Positions 25,240-40,674 of a stretch of 64,000 nucleotides of DNA are shown here, piece after piece. Position 1 is the first letter of the stretch, and the number at the start of each line of letters is the position of its first letter. Source of the DNA: Brevinematales bacterium (lineage in GTDB: Bacteria; Spirochaetota; Brevinematia; Brevinematales; GWF1-51-8); assembly GCA_020059465.1 (NCBI GenBank), contig JAGVBZ010000042.1, positions 1-64,000 of the forward strand, written 5' to 3'. The position numbers were made by a program, and so were the translations under genes. Below the pieces are notes generated by a model. That model searched no databases. It was not told the DNA's origin and was given only the letters and a program-made list of their open reading frames with translations.

Positions 25240-25271
25240 CATTCCCCTTCTCGTTTGAATGAAGGGGAATG
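25240..25271 (+). terminator. Attenuator-like hairpin between rplL and rpoB
   Basis: A perfect 11-bp stem (25240-25250 with 25261-25271) closes a 10-base loop. The 3' flank TGTATTTAATTTG is only partly U-rich, so partial termination or an RNase III processing site fits better than a full stop. E. coli has an attenuator and RNase III site at the same place. Confidence 0.65.
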
Positions 25272-25305
25272 TGTATTTAATTTGATAAAACAGTCGGAGA
25301 CAAAT

Positions 25306-28839
<3,534 letters not shown>

Positions 28840-28860
28840 TATAAAAAAGGGAGTTTATTT

Positions 28861-31800
28861 ATGAAGGGAACGACTACTTTCGGTTCCGTTTCTATACATC
28901 TTGCTTCATCCGACCTGGTCGAAAGTTTATCCTACGGCGAGGTCAAGAAGCCGGAGACTATCAACTACCGGACTCTGCGGCCCGAGAGAGACGGATTGTT
29001 CTGTGAGCGTATATTCGGCCCTACCAAGGATTTCGAATGTACCTGCGGAAAATTCCGCTCGATCCGCTACAAAGGGATTGTCTGCGATAAATGCGGCGTG
29101 GAAGTGACCGAATCGAAGGTGCGCCGTTACAGAACGGGGCATATCAATCTCGCGGCGCCTATCGCGCACATCTGGTACTACCGGATCGTGCCGTCGAAGA
29201 TCGCCCTGCTTCTCGAAGTGCCGCCGTCGGATATCCAAAGTATTCTCTATTTCGAGAAATATATCGTGATAGATACCGGTGAGACCGACCTGATGCAGAA
29301 TCAGGTGCTGACCGACGAAGAGTACGACGAGTACCGCGATAAATACAAGGAAGCGTTCCAGGCCGACACAGGCGCTGTCGCTATCCAGAAGATACTCAAG
29401 AATATGGATCTCGACGCTCTTTCCGACGAACTCCGCGAATTGGTCGAGCATAAGCCGAAAGTGGATAAAAAGGTACTCAAGCGTCTGGAACTGGTAGAGG
29501 AACTCCGGAAATCGAATAATAAGCCCGAATGGATGATTCTCGATATTATCCCGGTTATTCCGCCCGATCTGCGCCCGATGGTGCCGCTTGACGGCGGCCG
29601 TTTCGCGACATCCGATATCAACGACCTTTACCGCAGGCTGATCAACCGGAACAACCGTCTGAAGAAGCTGAAGCAGGTCAACGCTCCCGATATCATCATC
29701 AAGAACGAAATGCGTATGGTACAGGACGCGGTGGATTCGTTGTTCGACAACTCCCGCCGCACGCATCCGGTTACCGGGAACGGCGACCGGCCGCTTAAGT
29801 CCTTGTCCGATATATTGAAAGGAAAACAGGGACGGTTCCGCCAGAACCTGCTCGGTAAACGTGTGGACTACTCCGGCCGTTCGGTTATCATAGTCGGCCC
29901 GAGCCTCAAGCTCCACCAGTGCGGACTCCCCAAACAGATGGCGCTCGAACTCTTCAAGCCGTTCGTCATGCGCGGACTGGTCGATCAGGGTTACGCCCAC
30001 AACATCAAGGCCGCGAAGCGGATGATCGAAATGGAACACGAGTTGGTGTGGGGTATCCTTGAAGAAGTGGTGCGCGACCATCCGGTGCTTCTCAACCGCG
30101 CTCCTACGCTGCACAGATTGGGTATTCAGGCGTTCGAGCCTATACTAATAGAAGAGAAAGCGATCCAGCTCCATCCGCTCGTCTGTCATGCATATAACGC
30201 CGACTTCGACGGAGACCAGATGGCTGTCCATGTCCCGCTCACGCCGGAAGCTCAGGTGGAAGCGTGGATGCTGATGCTTTCCTCGCGCAACCTGCTGAAC
30301 CCCGCGAACGGTAAACCGATTGTTTACCCGACTCAGGACATGGTGCTCGGTATCTATTATCTGACAAAGAAACTGAATGAAGAAAACGATCCTAAAACCC
30401 TGCGTTCGTACGACCGTATCGAAGAAATTATCTTCGCGGTCGAAAGCGGCGTAATCGATTATAATACCGCGATCAATTTTAAAATGGACGGGGTATGGAG
30501 AAAGGATACGACTGTAGGGCGGGTGATATTCAACCAGATCGTACCGGAGAAACTCCGGTATGTCGAAGACACGATGAACAGCAAGAAGCTCGAAGCGTCT
30601 ATCTCCAGATGTTATAAACTCTACGGTATCAAGGAAACCGCGCGTTATGTGGACGAACTGAAGAACGCGGGATACACCTACGCGACACGTTTCGGCGTAA
30701 CGATCGCCATTTCCGATGTGGAAGTGCCCGAAGAAAAATACAATATCGTGCAGGAAACAGAGAAGGCTGTGAAGCGTATCGAAGAGAACGCCCGCAGCGG
30801 GCTGATCACCCACGATGAAAAGTATAACCAGGTCGTCGACCTATGGGCGGGCGCGAACGAAAGAATCAAGCGCCATGTGGAAAATAAACTGAAAAACAGT
30901 TTCGGCGGGTTCAACTCGCTGTATATTATGATGGACTCCGGCGCCCGCGGAAGCCGCGAACAGATTCGTCAGCTCGCCGGTATGCGCGGATTGATGGCCA
31001 AGCCGTCCGGTGAAATCATCGAACTCGCTATCAAGTCGAACTTTAAAGAAGGACTCTCGGTGCTCGAGTACTTTATCTCCAGCCACGGAGCCCGTAAGGG
31101 TCTCGCCGATACAGCCCTCAAAACCGCCGATGCGGGTTATCTGACCCGTAAGCTGGTGGATATATCCCAGGATGTGGTAATCGCTACGATCGACTGCGGT
31201 ACGGTAAAAGGTATCGATATGGGCGCTATCAAGCAGGGCGATGAAATAGTCAAGCCCCTGCGCGACAGGATTGTCGGGCGTACGGTCGTATCGAATATCT
31301 ACGATCCCAGAAACGGCGAATTGCTGGTCAAGGCGAACGAAACCCTCGACGAAGATGCGTCGGAGGCGATCGAGAACGCCGGTATCGAAAGCATCAAGAT
31401 CAGAAGCGTTCTCACATGCGAAGCGAAGCATGGGGTGTGCGCGAAGTGTTACGGATGGGATTTGTCGCAGAGATTGCTTGTCAATATCGGGGAAGCGGTG
31501 GGTATTATCGCCGCGGAATCGATCGGACAGCCGGGTACTCAGTTGACCATGAGAACCTTCCATATCGGAGGTATCGCCGCGACCCAGATGGGGGAAAGCG
31601 AAGTCAAACTGAATTACGATGCGTTTGTTGTCGGATCGCCTCATTTTAACCCTAAAACCCAGAAGATCATGGGCAACGAGGAAGTACGGCAGTTTGCGAA
31701 GAACGCGTTCTCGGAGAGCGAATTCAAAGAACTCGAAGCGGCGCAGAGATTTTCGCCCACATTCTTCAATACCCTGAATCCTTATTTGGATAAAAAAGAC

Positions 31801-33282
31801 TTTTATAAACTGATACCGTTCGAACGCCTCGGAAAGGCTTACGATATGACGGTTGCGAAAGATATCGCGTCCATGCTGGACGGCGAAGAACTTGCGCATT
31901 TCAACAGTTGGTTATTCGAACGCACCTACCGCGACTCGATCAATTCCGAGGAGAGCGGACTGCCGGACAACCTGATCTATCATTTCGACCGCGAGGGAAA
32001 ACCCGAACTGGTCAACCCGAGAAAATCGTTCATCCGCGTACGGAAGTTGATAAATTCATATGATATCAAGGATCTCCAGCCGGCTGATTTCAAATCTCTC
32101 GCCGATAGTGAGTTCAACAGCGAAGAAGTGGTGTTCTCATTAAAGGACGGCACACCGGTCAAATTCGGGAGCCGCGTATTCGTTGTGGTTAAGCCCAACG
32201 AGGGTATGATTCATGTAATGGATAACGATATCCACGAATACTCGATCAAGGTCGGTTCGACCTTGTATGTCCGGAAGGGGCGCGTATCGAAGAAGGGCGA
32301 GAAACTCGCGGACTTCGACCCGTATAACGAACTGTACCTGAGCGAATACGACGGTATTGTCGGATACGCGATGGAAGGACCGTCGGGCAACGAGACTAAG
32401 AATAAAAATATCATTATTTTACGGGACGAGGAAAAGAATCCTCTCGACCGAATTGTGGTGATGCCCGGGACGACGCTTGCGGTACCGGAGGACACTCCTG
32501 TAAAGGCCGGGGACGTACTCGCCCGCAGACCCGCAGGCAGAAAACGCGCGAGGGACATCGTAGGAGGTCTCCCTCGTGTTACCGAATTATTCGAATCGCG
32601 GAAGCCTAAGAGTGTTTCCGTTATTTCGAAGGTCAGCGGTGAAGTCTCGGATATCGAACAGAAGAAAGGAAAATATGTTGTATCCATACGCGCGAAGAAC
32701 GGCCAGATATTCGCGCACCTCATTCCCAGCGGAAAGAATATTTATGTCCGTATAGGTGATAAGGTGCAGGCGGGCGATCAGCTCAGCGAAGGTGTCATCA
32801 GTTCGCACGATATCCTGCGTGTGCAGGGATATACCGCAGTCGAGGAATTCCTCCTGAACGAGATACAGGGCGTGTACCGTCTGCAGGGTGTGGATATCAA
32901 CGAGAAGCATATCAGTATCATCATCCGACAGATGCTGAAGAAAGTCGAGATAGTGGACGCCGGGGATACGGAATTCATTATCGGCCAGAATGTAGATAAA
33001 ATTGTATTTAATAGGGAAAATGAAAGCGTAATCAGCCAGGGAGGGCAGCCTGCCAAGGCCCGGCCTATCCTAATGGGGTTGACGAAAGCCTCCCTCTTCA
33101 CGGAGAGTTTTTTCTCCGCCGCGTCGTTCCAGGAAACACCGCGTGTGCTTTCCACCGCCGCGTTAAGAGGAGCAATCGACAAACTTCAGGGACTGAAGGA
33201 AAACCTCGTTATCGGACAGTTAATTCCCGCTGGAACGGGAATTAAATTCTATCAGGGAATCAAACTCCGTACGAACGAGTGA
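28861..33282 (+). CDS. rpoC: DNA-directed RNA polymerase subunit beta', with large trigger-loop insertion
   Basis: A 1473-residue catalytic subunit. The N-terminal zinc ribbon ([20 protein letters not shown]), the clamp, the magnesium-binding [12 protein letters not shown] (about residues 446-457), the second zinc site ([13 protein letters not shown]) and the trigger loop [14 protein letters not shown] (about 888-903) are all present. The second trigger-loop half resumes at DIVGGLPRV (residue 1232). The intervening 330 or so residues exceed the E. coli SI3 insertion of about 190. They comprise a first part (about 925-1115) with no family I recognise ([32 protein letters not shown]) and a second sandwich-barrel-like part ([38 protein letters not shown]). 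All of it is in frame and undamaged. Confidence 0.98.
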   Translation: MKGTTTFGSVSIHLASSDLVESLSYGEVKKPETINYRTLRPERDGLFCERIFGPTKDFECTCGKFRSIRYKGIVCDKCGVEVTESKVRRYRTGHINLAAPIAHIWYYRIVPSKIALLLEVPPSDIQSILYFEKYIVIDTGETDLMQNQVLTDEEYDEYRDKYKEAFQADTGAVAIQKILKNMDLDALSDELRELVEHKPKVDKKVLKRLELVEELRKSNNKPEWMILDIIPVIPPDLRPMVPLDGGRFATSDINDLYRRLINRNNRLKKLKQVNAPDIIIKNEMRMVQDAVDSLFDNSRRTHPVTGNGDRPLKSLSDILKGKQGRFRQNLLGKRVDYSGRSVIIVGPSLKLHQCGLPKQMALELFKPFVMRGLVDQGYAHNIKAAKRMIEMEHELVWGILEEVVRDHPVLLNRAPTLHRLGIQAFEPILIEEKAIQLHPLVCHAYNADFDGDQMAVHVPLTPEAQVEAWMLMLSSRNLLNPANGKPIVYPTQDMVLGIYYLTKKLNEENDPKTLRSYDRIEEIIFAVESGVIDYNTAINFKMDGVWRKDTTVGRVIFNQIVPEKLRYVEDTMNSKKLEASISRCYKLYGIKETARYVDELKNAGYTYATRFGVTIAISDVEVPEEKYNIVQETEKAVKRIEENARSGLITHDEKYNQVVDLWAGANERIKRHVENKLKNSFGGFNSLYIMMDSGARGSREQIRQLAGMRGLMAKPSGEIIELAIKSNFKEGLSVLEYFISSHGARKGLADTALKTADAGYLTRKLVDISQDVVIATIDCGTVKGIDMGAIKQGDEIVKPLRDRIVGRTVVSNIYDPRNGELLVKANETLDEDASEAIENAGIESIKIRSVLTCEAKHGVCAKCYGWDLSQRLLVNIGEAVGIIAAESIGQPGTQLTMRTFHIGGIAATQMGESEVKLNYDAFVVGSPHFNPKTQKIMGNEEVRQFAKNAFSESEFKELEAAQRFSPTFFNTLNPYLDKKDFYKLIPFERLGKAYDMTVAKDIASMLDGEELAHFNSWLFERTYRDSINSEESGLPDNLIYHFDREGKPELVNPRKSFIRVRKLINSYDIKDLQPADFKSLADSEFNSEEVVFSLKDGTPVKFGSRVFVVVKPNEGMIHVMDNDIHEYSIKVGSTLYVRKGRVSKKGEKLADFDPYNELYLSEYDGIVGYAMEGPSGNETKNKNIIILRDEEKNPLDRIVVMPGTTLAVPEDTPVKAGDVLARRPAGRKRARDIVGGLPRVTELFESRKPKSVSVISKVSGEVSDIEQKKGKYVVSIRAKNGQIFAHLIPSGKNIYVRIGDKVQAGDQLSEGVISSHDILRVQGYTAVEEFLLNEIQGVYRLQGVDINEKHISIIIRQMLKKVEIVDAGDTEFIIGQNVDKIVFNRENESVISQGGQPAKARPILMGLTKASLFTESFFSAASFQETPRVLSTAALRGAIDKLQGLKENLVIGQLIPAGTGIKFYQGIKLRTNE

Positions 33283-33333
33283 GCCTGAATTTTCCGCATT
33301 TGAAGATTGGCGCAAAACAAATATGTCTAAAAA

Positions 33334-33362
33334 TTGACAAACGAAAAACGGCTCGATATAAT
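33334..33362 (+). promoter_or_regulatory. Perfect-consensus promoter upstream of the str operon
   Basis: TTGACA (33334-33339), exactly 17 bases, and TATAAT (33357-33362): both boxes and the spacing are consensus. It lies 45 bases before rpsL, after rpoC. A short inverted element (AAACG...CGTTT) follows within the leader and could be a regulatory site. Confidence 0.93.
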
Positions 33363-33406
33363 AAACGTCACCGTTTACGCTTTAATATTGAGAAGAGGTA
33401 AAAAGT

Positions 33407-33781
33407 ATGCCGACGATTAACCAGTTGGTTCGTTTCGGAAGAGAACTAGTCAAGAAGAAAACAAAATCTCCCGCTTTGAAGGGTAATCCCCAGAAGCGCG
33501 GTGTTTGTGTTAAAGTGACCACGATGACCCCTAAAAAACCGAACTCGGCGTTGCGTAAAATCGCGCGTGTCCGGTTAAGCCATGGTATCGAAGTCACCGC
33601 TTATATTCCCGTTATCGGCCACAACCTTCAGGAACACTCGGTTGTGCTTATCCGCGGAGGCCGTGTAAAAGACCTTCCCGGTGTCCGTTACCATATTATT
33701 CGCGGTACTCTCGACGCGATGGGTGTGGAGAAGCGTATGACCAGCCGCTCCAAGTATGGAGCCAAGAAGCCCAAGTCATAA
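33407..33781 (+). CDS. rpsL: 30S ribosomal protein S12
   Basis: A 124-residue decoding-centre protein. [17 protein letters not shown] and [26 protein letters not shown] are intact, and the Lys residues equivalent to E. coli Lys43 and Lys88 are present, so no streptomycin-resistance change is seen. It is the first gene after the consensus promoter; AAGAGG precedes the ATG. rpsG follows 13 bases downstream. Confidence 0.99.
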   Translation: MPTINQLVRFGRELVKKKTKSPALKGNPQKRGVCVKVTTMTPKKPNSALRKIARVRLSHGIEVTAYIPVIGHNLQEHSVVLIRGGRVKDLPGVRYHIIRGTLDAMGVEKRMTSRSKYGAKKPKS

Positions 33782-33794
33782 GGAGTGAAGGATT

Positions 33795-34268
33795 ATGCCT
33801 AGGAAAAAGAATAAAGTCCATCGGCAACCGATACAGCCGGACTATAAATATGGGAGCCTACTGGTAACTAAAATCGTGAACCAGATCATGTGGGCCGGCA
33901 AGAAATCGACCGCGACCGAGATCGTATACGGCGCGATGGATTTCCTTGCGCAGAAGACAGGCGAGCCCGCATTACAGGCTCTCGAAAAGGCGATGGAGAA
34001 CATTAAACCGCCGATCGAAGTCCGTTCACGGCGTGTCGGCGGCGCGACCTATCAGGTGCCTGTCGAAGTCAGGCCCGCGAGACAAAACTCGCTTTCCATA
34101 CGCTGGCTGGTAAACACCTCGCGTACGAGAAAGGAACATTCGATGGCTGAAAAACTCGGGAAGGAATTAATCGACGCGTTTAACAATACGGGTACGGTTA
34201 TTAAGAAAAAAGTTGACACTATTAAAATGGCCGAAGCTAACAAAGCCTTCGCTCATTATCGCTGGTAA
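33795..34268 (+). CDS. rpsG: 30S ribosomal protein S7
   Basis: A 157-residue 3' major-domain primary binder of 16S rRNA. It contains [44 protein letters not shown] and [13 protein letters not shown] at the end. AAGGAG precedes the start. S7 is the usual autorepressor of the str operon; no site could be assigned in the 13-base gap from rpsL. Confidence 0.99.
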   Translation: MPRKKNKVHRQPIQPDYKYGSLLVTKIVNQIMWAGKKSTATEIVYGAMDFLAQKTGEPALQALEKAMENIKPPIEVRSRRVGGATYQVPVEVRPARQNSLSIRWLVNTSRTRKEHSMAEKLGKELIDAFNNTGTVIKKKVDTIKMAEANKAFAHYRW

Positions 34269-34280
34269 GGGGTTTTTTGC

Positions 34281-36359
34281 ATGGCAGCTGAAAAGAAAAT
34301 TTCTATTGAGAATGTAAGGAATATCGGGATCGCCGCGCATATCGATGCGGGTAAAACGACGGTCTCCGAACGTATTTTATATTATACCGGGAAAACGCAC
34401 AAGATCGGCGAAGTTCATGAAGGCGCCGCGGAGATGGACTGGATGATACAGGAAAAGGAACGCGGTATTACGATTACCAGCGCCGCGACCACTTGTTTCT
34501 GGAAAGAGCATAAAATAAATATCATCGACACTCCCGGGCACGTCGATTTTACCGCAGAGGTTGAGCGGTCGTTACGTGTACTCGACGGCGCGGTTGCGGT
34601 TTTTGACGGCGGCGAGGGTGTGGAGCCCCAGTCTGAAACTGTTTGGCGTCAGGCTGACAAGTATAATGTTCCGCGTATTGCGTTTGTGAATAAAATGGAT
34701 AAGATCGGCGCCGACTTCTACATGTGTGTCAAATCGATGGAGAAGAAGCTCGGTGTTACCGCGATACCGTTGCAGCTGCCGATTGGCGCTGAAAACGAAT
34801 TTGTCGGGATGATCGACCTGATTACTAAGAAGGCGTATGTCTGGACAGGAAAAGACAAAGACGAGCAGTATGAGGAAAAGGATTATCCGCCCGAGATGAA
34901 GGATAAGGTCGAAAAATACCGTCTGATCATGGTGGAAGCCATCTGCGACGGAAACGACGACCTGATGGAAAAGTACTTAGAAGGCGAGGAACTCACTGAA
35001 GAGGAAATGATTCGCGGTATCCGCAATTCTACGGTTAACGGGAAAATGTACCCAGTGCTCTGCGGTTCCGCTTTGAAGAATAAAGGCGTACAGTTATTGC
35101 TGGATGCGGTGGTGAATTTTCTGCCGTCGCCGATGGATATACCCCCGCTCAAGGGTATCAACCCGATCACCGGAAAGGAAGAGACCCGGAAACCGTTGGA
35201 TAGCGAGCCGTTGACGGCGCTTGCGTTCAAGGTTATGGTCGATACCCATGTAGGAAAGCTTGTTTTCGCCCGTGTATACGCAGGAAAACTTGAAAAGGGA
35301 AGTTATATCTATAATGTTTCAAAGCAGAAAAAGGAACGTGTAGCGCGATTATTGCGTATGCATGCGAATAAAAGAGAAGAAGTGGATGTGGTATACGCAG
35401 GCGACATTATAGCATTGGTGGGATTTAAGGATACGAGCACCGGCGATAGTGTGGTGGACGAGAATAGACCGATTATATTAGAGTCGATCGATTTCCCGGA
35501 TCCCGTTATCTCTGTTGCCATCGAACCGAAGACGAAAGACGATATTAATAAACTGAGCGAAGTGCTCGGAAAGCTTCAGGAAGAAGACCCCACGTTTAAG
35601 GTGAAAACCGACGACGAAACCGGACAGACATTGATCTACGGGATGGGCGAACTTCATCTTGAAATTCTGGTCGACCGTATGATTCGCGAGTTTAATGTTC
35701 AGGCGAATGTCGGTAAACCGCAGGTTGCGTACCGTGAGACGATCAAACGTCATGCGAAGGCAGAGAGCAAGTATATCCGTCAGTCCGGCGGACGCGGTCA
35801 GTACGGACATGTCTTGATGGAAGTCGAACCGCTTGAGACCGGAAAGGGCTTCGAATTCGAAGATCGTGTTGTCGGCGGTAGAATACCGAAGGAATACATC
35901 CCCGCTATTAAGAAGGGGGTTGAGGAAGCGATCGAAAGCGGCGTAGTCGGCGGGTTTCAGGTTGTGGATGTTAAGGTGATATTAATAGACGGTTCGTATC
36001 ATGAAGTGGACTCTTCGGAAATCGCGTTCAAAATCGCGGCGTCGAAGGGCTTCAAGGATGCAATGGAACAAGCAGATCCTATAATCCTCGAACCGGTCAT
36101 GAAAACGGATGTCACGGTTCCCGAAGATTATCTCGGCGATGTTATCGGGGATTTAAGTTCCCGCCGCGCGAAGATAGTCGGAATGGATCCGAAGGGCGGT
36201 GCGCGTATGATTACCGGGCACGTGCCTCTCGGAGAAATGTTCGGGTATACCACGGTTCTCCGTTCGTTAACTCAGGGACGCGCTACATCGGTAATGACTT
36301 TCGATCATTACGCTGAGCTGCCCAAGAGTTTATGGGATAATGTATTAAAAGCTGAATAA
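34281..36359 (+). CDS. fusA: Elongation factor G
   Basis: A 692-residue translocase GTPase. G1 AHIDAGKTT, the G2 region [11 protein letters not shown]3 DTPGHVDFT and G4 [10 protein letters not shown] are all intact. Domain III-V signatures include [14 protein letters not shown] and [10 protein letters not shown]. It has normal length and its position in rpsL-rpsG-fusA-tuf fits the main translation factor rather than an EF-G2 paralogue. A weak AAGGGG site precedes the ATG. Confidence 0.99.
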   Translation: MAAEKKISIENVRNIGIAAHIDAGKTTVSERILYYTGKTHKIGEVHEGAAEMDWMIQEKERGITITSAATTCFWKEHKINIIDTPGHVDFTAEVERSLRVLDGAVAVFDGGEGVEPQSETVWRQADKYNVPRIAFVNKMDKIGADFYMCVKSMEKKLGVTAIPLQLPIGAENEFVGMIDLITKKAYVWTGKDKDEQYEEKDYPPEMKDKVEKYRLIMVEAICDGNDDLMEKYLEGEELTEEEMIRGIRNSTVNGKMYPVLCGSALKNKGVQLLLDAVVNFLPSPMDIPPLKGINPITGKEETRKPLDSEPLTALAFKVMVDTHVGKLVFARVYAGKLEKGSYIYNVSKQKKERVARLLRMHANKREEVDVVYAGDIIALVGFKDTSTGDSVVDENRPIILESIDFPDPVISVAIEPKTKDDINKLSEVLGKLQEEDPTFKVKTDDETGQTLIYGMGELHLEILVDRMIREFNVQANVGKPQVAYRETIKRHAKAESKYIRQSGGRGQYGHVLMEVEPLETGKGFEFEDRVVGGRIPKEYIPAIKKGVEEAIESGVVGGFQVVDVKVILIDGSYHEVDSSEIAFKIAASKGFKDAMEQADPIILEPVMKTDVTVPEDYLGDVIGDLSSRRAKIVGMDPKGGARMITGHVPLGEMFGYTTVLRSLTQGRATSVMTFDHYAELPKSLWDNVLKAE

Positions 36360-36385
36360 AGAAAACCAGCAGGAGGAATAATAAA

Positions 36386-37585
36386 ATGGCTGAAGGGAAA
36401 TTCGAACGTAAAAAAGCGCACCTGAACGTTGGAACTATAGGTCACGTGGATCATGGTAAGACCACCTTGACCGCAACAATAACAATGTATCTCGCTAGTA
36501 AAGGGGGTGCAAAGGTCAAGAAATATGATGAAATCGATAATGCGCCGGAAGAGAAGGCAAGAGGTATAACGATCAATACCGCGCACGTCGAATATGAGAC
36601 CGATAAGCGCCATTACGCGCATATCGATTGTCCGGGCCACGCCGATTATATCAAGAATATGATCACCGGTGCCGCCCAGATGGACGGTGCTGTTCTCGTT
36701 GTCGCGGCGACTGACGGTGTTATGCCCCAGACCCGCGAGCACGTGCTTCTCGCGCGTCAGGTTAACGTGCCGAATATCATCGTATTTTTAAATAAGTGCG
36801 ATCAGATATCCAAGGAAGACGCTGAGTTGATCGACCTGGTGGAAATGGATGTACGCGAACTTCTGAACCAGTATAAATTCCCCGGCGACGACACCCCGAT
36901 TATCCGCGGTTCCGCCCTCAAGGCGATGGAAGCTCCCAACGCTGCCGATCCTGCGTATGAATGTATCAAGGAATTGACCGAGGCGATGGACTCCTACTTC
37001 CCCGATCCCGTACGTGCGACCGATAAGCCCTTCCTGATGTCGATAGAAGATATCTTCTCGATCACAGGCCGCGGTACGGTTGCCACCGGAGGTATCGAGC
37101 GCGGTATCATCCATGTAAACGATCCTGTAGAAATCATCGGATATAAAGATACCACCACCTCGGTCGTAACCGGTGTGGAAATGTTCCGCAAGCTTCTTGA
37201 CGAAGGTATGGCGGGCGATAACGTAGGATTGCTCCTGCGCGGTGTCGATAAGGACGCTATTCGCCGCGGTATGATAGTCGCGAAGCCGAAGTCCATTACT
37301 CCGCACACGAAGTTCGAAGCCGAAGTGCTGGTGCTGAAGCCCGAAGAAGGCGGCCGTAAGACCCCGTTCCATGTCGGGTACCGCCCTCAGTTCTTTATCC
37401 GCACTGCTGATGTTACCGGAAATATTGCCGGAATCAAAGGCGCTGATATGGTTATGCCCGGCGATAACGTCAATATGACGATCGAACTGATAGTGCCTGT
37501 GGCTATCGAAAAGGGTATGCGCTTCGCTATTCGCGAAGGCGGCCGCACCGTAGGTGCTGGTGTTGTTACCGATATAACCGCGTAA
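36386..37585 (+). CDS. tuf: Elongation factor Tu
   Basis: A 399-residue GTPase that delivers aminoacyl-tRNA. [41 protein letters not shown] and NKCDQ are intact, with the C-terminal barrel domains ([46 protein letters not shown]). Strong AGGAGG before the ATG. rpsJ follows 12 bases later, so the str and S10 operons are fused. Confidence 0.99.
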   Translation: MAEGKFERKKAHLNVGTIGHVDHGKTTLTATITMYLASKGGAKVKKYDEIDNAPEEKARGITINTAHVEYETDKRHYAHIDCPGHADYIKNMITGAAQMDGAVLVVAATDGVMPQTREHVLLARQVNVPNIIVFLNKCDQISKEDAELIDLVEMDVRELLNQYKFPGDDTPIIRGSALKAMEAPNAADPAYECIKELTEAMDSYFPDPVRATDKPFLMSIEDIFSITGRGTVATGGIERGIIHVNDPVEIIGYKDTTTSVVTGVEMFRKLLDEGMAGDNVGLLLRGVDKDAIRRGMIVAKPKSITPHTKFEAEVLVLKPEEGGRKTPFHVGYRPQFFIRTADVTGNIAGIKGADMVMPGDNVNMTIELIVPVAIEKGMRFAIREGGRTVGAGVVTDITA

Positions 37586-37597
37586 TAAGAGGCGTCT

Positions 37598-37900
37598 GTG
37601 AGTAGAATTAGAGTACGTTTAAAATCTTTCGACGCCCGCCTGATCGATAAATCCGCTAAGGCGATAGTTGAATCTGTAAAAAGTAAAGGGGGTAGGGTCT
37701 CCGGCCCTATCCCGTTACCTACCTTGACAAAAAAGTATACGGTGCTGCGTTCTCCGCATGTAAACGCGAACTCGCGCGAACAGTTCGAGTCGAGAACTCA
37801 TAAGCGCCTGATCGATATCTACGAGCCGACTAATGACCTGATCAACGCTCTGATGGAGCTGCAGTTGCCGGCCGGTGTGGATGTTGAAATTAAGCAATAA
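37598..37900 (+). CDS. rpsJ: 30S ribosomal protein S10
   Basis: A 100-residue protein of the 30S head that also binds NusB/NusG in antitermination. It starts with GTG (37598) behind AAGAGG. The long loop [22 protein letters not shown] and the RTHKRLIDI stretch are conserved. In many bacteria a promoter and L4-regulated leader precede rpsJ; here only 12 bases separate it from tuf. Confidence 0.98.
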   Translation: MSRIRVRLKSFDARLIDKSAKAIVESVKSKGGRVSGPIPLPTLTKKYTVLRSPHVNANSREQFESRTHKRLIDIYEPTNDLINALMELQLPAGVDVEIKQ

Positions 37901-37921
37901 TTAGGGAACAGGTGGCTAAAA

Positions 37922-38527
37922 ATGAAGGCTAATAAAGTCGGCATAATCGGGAAGAAACTCGGTATGACCCAGGTCTATGATAACGGCGTAATGACCGGAG
38001 TTACGGTGATCGATTTTTCCGATATGGAATTAATCGGGAAACGTACCATGGAAAAAGACGGTTACACGGCTGCTGTACTGGGATACGATTTCAAGACCGT
38101 ACGCCGGAAGGATAAAGAGTTCAAGAAACCGAAATTCGCCCGCGAATTCAGAATCGAGGATACTGCAGTCTATGAGGACGAAGCTAAATTATCCGAAGTG
38201 ATGGGTTCGGTAAAGACTATGGACGTATCCGGTATCATGAAGGGACGCGGTTTTGCGGGCGCGATCAAACGCCATCATTTCAGCGGCGGTCCCGCTACTC
38301 ATGGTGCTAAGATGCATCGCCGGACGGGATCGATCGGTCAGCATACTTTTCCCGCACGTGTTTTCAAGGGTAAGAAGATGCCCGGACATATGGGAAATAC
38401 CCGTGTGACTGTATTGGGTCAGAAGCTGGTGAAGTTCGACGCTGAAAAACGTCTGCTCTTTATCCGCGGCCAAGTACCCGGCGCGAATAACGGTTATGTT
38501 ATGGTTCGCGACGCTATTAAAGCATAA
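37922..38527 (+). CDS. rplC: 50S ribosomal protein L3
   Basis: A 201-residue primary 23S binder near the peptidyl transferase centre. The start GIIGKKLGMTQVYDNG, the central loop GRGFAGAIKRHHFSGGPATHG, and GSIGQHTFPARVFKGKKMPGH are conserved. A GGAACAGGTGG stretch precedes the ATG. Confidence 0.98.
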   Translation: MKANKVGIIGKKLGMTQVYDNGVMTGVTVIDFSDMELIGKRTMEKDGYTAAVLGYDFKTVRRKDKEFKKPKFAREFRIEDTAVYEDEAKLSEVMGSVKTMDVSGIMKGRGFAGAIKRHHFSGGPATHGAKMHRRTGSIGQHTFPARVFKGKKMPGHMGNTRVTVLGQKLVKFDAEKRLLFIRGQVPGANNGYVMVRDAIKA

Positions 38528-38538
38528 GGAACGGAATT

Positions 38539-39177
38539 ATGAAGATAGAAGTTTACGAAGGGAAAACCAAGACAAACGATCTGAAGCTGTCGAAAGTGTG
38601 GGACGATGTTACCGATAAGGTACTTCACCAGGTGGTAGTCGCGCGTTTGGCGAACGACCGTCAGGGCAACGCCAGCACCAAGACTAAATCTGAAATACGC
38701 GGCGGCGGACGCAAGCCGTTTAAACAGAAAGGTCTGGGCCGCGCGCGCGCAGGCAGCACACGTTCTCCTCTATGGAGGGGCGGCGGTGTGATATTCGGGC
38801 CGAAACCCCGCGATTTTGCTCAGTCGATCAATAAGAAGCAGAAGGCCAAAGCGTATTTATACGTATTCAATAAAATGAATGAAATCGGCCGGCTTTCCGT
38901 GATCGGTTCGTTTAAGGTTGAAAGCCATAAAACAAAGGATTTCCTGAAAGCGTTATCCGCGTTGACGGATAATGTTCAGGAGAGAATCGTGGTAGTAGTT
39001 CCCGATTATGATAAAAATATGATCCTTGGCGCGCAGAATTTACCCAACGTAACCTGTCTGTCGGTGGATAATCTCGATATACTCCCTCTGGTTTACGCGG
39101 CGAGAATCTTCGTGGTGGAAGCCGCAATGAAGAAGCTGGATGAGAAGTTTTCGAATATATTAAACGTGGAGAAATAA
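38539..39177 (+). CDS. rplD: 50S ribosomal protein L4
   Basis: A 212-residue protein lining the exit tunnel. The tunnel loop region STKTKSEIRGGGRKPFKQKGLGRARAGSTRSP... is intact, followed by GGGVIFGPKPRDF. L4 represses the S10 operon in gammaproteobacteria; no such leader is present here. It lies 11 bases after rplC and rplW begins one base after its stop. Confidence 0.98.
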   Translation: MKIEVYEGKTKTNDLKLSKVWDDVTDKVLHQVVVARLANDRQGNASTKTKSEIRGGGRKPFKQKGLGRARAGSTRSPLWRGGGVIFGPKPRDFAQSINKKQKAKAYLYVFNKMNEIGRLSVIGSFKVESHKTKDFLKALSALTDNVQERIVVVVPDYDKNMILGAQNLPNVTCLSVDNLDILPLVYAARIFVVEAAMKKLDEKFSNILNVEK

Positions 39178-39178
39178 A

Positions 39179-39508
39179 ATGTCGTTGGCGAATGAAATCC
39201 TGATCAGGCCGGTCATCACCGAAAAAGTGAGCGAAATGAACGCCGATGAGAAGAAATCCGGTAAGAAAAAAGGTAAAAAAGACGTACTCAAAAAGTACGC
39301 GTTTGAAGTCAGTAAAGATGCGAATAAGATTGAAATCACCCGGGCAATCGAGCAATTATTCAAGGTCGAAGTCGACAAAGTGAATACTATCCTCGTAAAA
39401 CCCAAAAGAAAACGTCTTCGCAATCAGAGAGTGCCCGGTTACACTAATACCTGGAAGAAAGCGATTGTTACCCTGAAGAAGGGTGAGATCGATGTCTTCA
39501 AGGCATAA
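39179..39508 (+). CDS. rplW: 50S ribosomal protein L23, with Lys-rich insert
   Basis: A 109-residue protein at the tunnel exit that docks trigger factor and SRP. The family core ([50 protein letters not shown]) is present. A basic insert ([17 protein letters not shown], residues about 22-38) lies between the first helix and second strand, where most L23 proteins have only a few residues. It starts one base after rplD. Confidence 0.97.
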   Translation: MSLANEILIRPVITEKVSEMNADEKKSGKKKGKKDVLKKYAFEVSKDANKIEITRAIEQLFKVEVDKVNTILVKPKRKRLRNQRVPGYTNTWKKAIVTLKKGEIDVFKA

Positions 39509-39519
39509 GCGAGGTTAAT

Positions 39520-40353
39520 ATGGGAATCAAACGATTTAAGCCGATAAATCCCGGTCTTCGGCATAAGGTCAGCTTCGATTTCGTTGAAATCACGGCGACC
39601 GAGCCTGAGAAGACCCTTATCGCTGGAATGAAGCGCGGACGCGGCGACGGCAGAAACAGCCAGGGCCGTATTACCGCAAAACACCGCGGCGGCGGAAGCA
39701 AGCGTTACTACCGCATCATCGACTTCAAGCGCGATAAGCGCGATGTCGAGGCTAAGGTAATGACGATCGAATACGATCCTAACCGTAGCGCCAGAATTGC
39801 CCTCCTCCATTATGTGGACGGAGAGAAACGGTATATACTTGCGCCCAAGGGTATGGAAGTCGGCACCCGTATTATCGCGGGCGATCACGCCGATATTCTT
39901 CCCGGGAACGCGCTGCCGTTGAAGGCGATCCCTGTGGGTACGATTGTACATAATATAGAACTCAAGCCGGGAAAGGGCGGCCAGATGGCCCGTTCAGCAG
40001 GTTCGTTTGCGAAACTCGAAGGTAAGGAGGGCAAGTACGCCATCCTGAGAATGCCGTCCGGAGAAATCCGTATGGTATTGATAGAATGTTACGCTACTGT
40101 CGGGGAAGTCGGCAACGCGGATAATTCGAACATTGTGTTCGGTAAAGCGGGAAAAAGCCGTCACCTCGGTATCCGCCCCACCGTACGCGGTATGGCGATG
40201 AATACGCACGATCACCCCCATGGAGGCGGACGCGGTAAGCAGAAGGGTTACAAGACGCCTGTCAGCCGCACGGGAGTACCTGCAAAGGGATACAAGACCC
40301 GTGATAAAAAGAAGACGACAAGTAAGTATATTCTTTCCAGACGCAAGAAATAA
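39520..40353 (+). CDS. rplB: 50S ribosomal protein L2
   Basis: A 277-residue core protein of the peptidyl transferase region. [22 protein letters not shown], the conserved [19 protein letters not shown] and the C-terminal [21 protein letters not shown] are intact; the last contains the His essential for activity in E. coli L2 (equivalent to His229). GAGGT precedes the ATG. Confidence 0.99.
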   Translation: MGIKRFKPINPGLRHKVSFDFVEITATEPEKTLIAGMKRGRGDGRNSQGRITAKHRGGGSKRYYRIIDFKRDKRDVEAKVMTIEYDPNRSARIALLHYVDGEKRYILAPKGMEVGTRIIAGDHADILPGNALPLKAIPVGTIVHNIELKPGKGGQMARSAGSFAKLEGKEGKYAILRMPSGEIRMVLIECYATVGEVGNADNSNIVFGKAGKSRHLGIRPTVRGMAMNTHDHPHGGGRGKQKGYKTPVSRTGVPAKGYKTRDKKKTTSKYILSRRKK

Positions 40354-40369
40354 ACGCGGGAGAACATGA

Positions 40370-40657
40370 ATGTCACGTTCGGTAAAAAAAGGTCCCTATG
40401 TGGACGCAAAATTATACAAGAAAGCGGTAGTCGCTCAGGAAGCGACCGGCGGCGATAAAAAGACGATTAAGACCTGGTCGCGCCGTTCGACAATAATTCC
40501 TGAGATGATTGGCTTGACAATTCAGGTATATAATGGTAAAATATTCATCCCTGTTTTCGTGAATGAGAACATGGTGGGCCACAAACTTGGGGAATTTTCG
40601 CCGACCCGCGTATTTCGCGGACATTCCGGCGCAAAGAAAGCGGTAGCCGCTAAATAA
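40370..40657 (+). CDS. rpsS: 30S ribosomal protein S19
   Basis: A 95-residue 30S head protein that contacts the A-site finger. [40 protein letters not shown] and [16 protein letters not shown] are conserved. A GGGAG site precedes the ATG. Confidence 0.98.
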   Translation: MSRSVKKGPYVDAKLYKKAVVAQEATGGDKKTIKTWSRRSTIIPEMIGLTIQVYNGKIFIPVFVNENMVGHKLGEFSPTRVFRGHSGAKKAVAAK

Positions 40658-40674
40658 CAGCATAGGATTAAAAA

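Noticed and set aside
28927-30114. 395-codon minus-strand frame within rpoC
   Set aside because: Antisense shadow of a highly conserved gene; no promoter, ribosome site or recognisable domain.
30841-31899. 352-codon minus-strand frame within rpoC
   Set aside because: Antisense shadow caused by GC-biased third positions; the sense frame is the RNA polymerase catalytic region.
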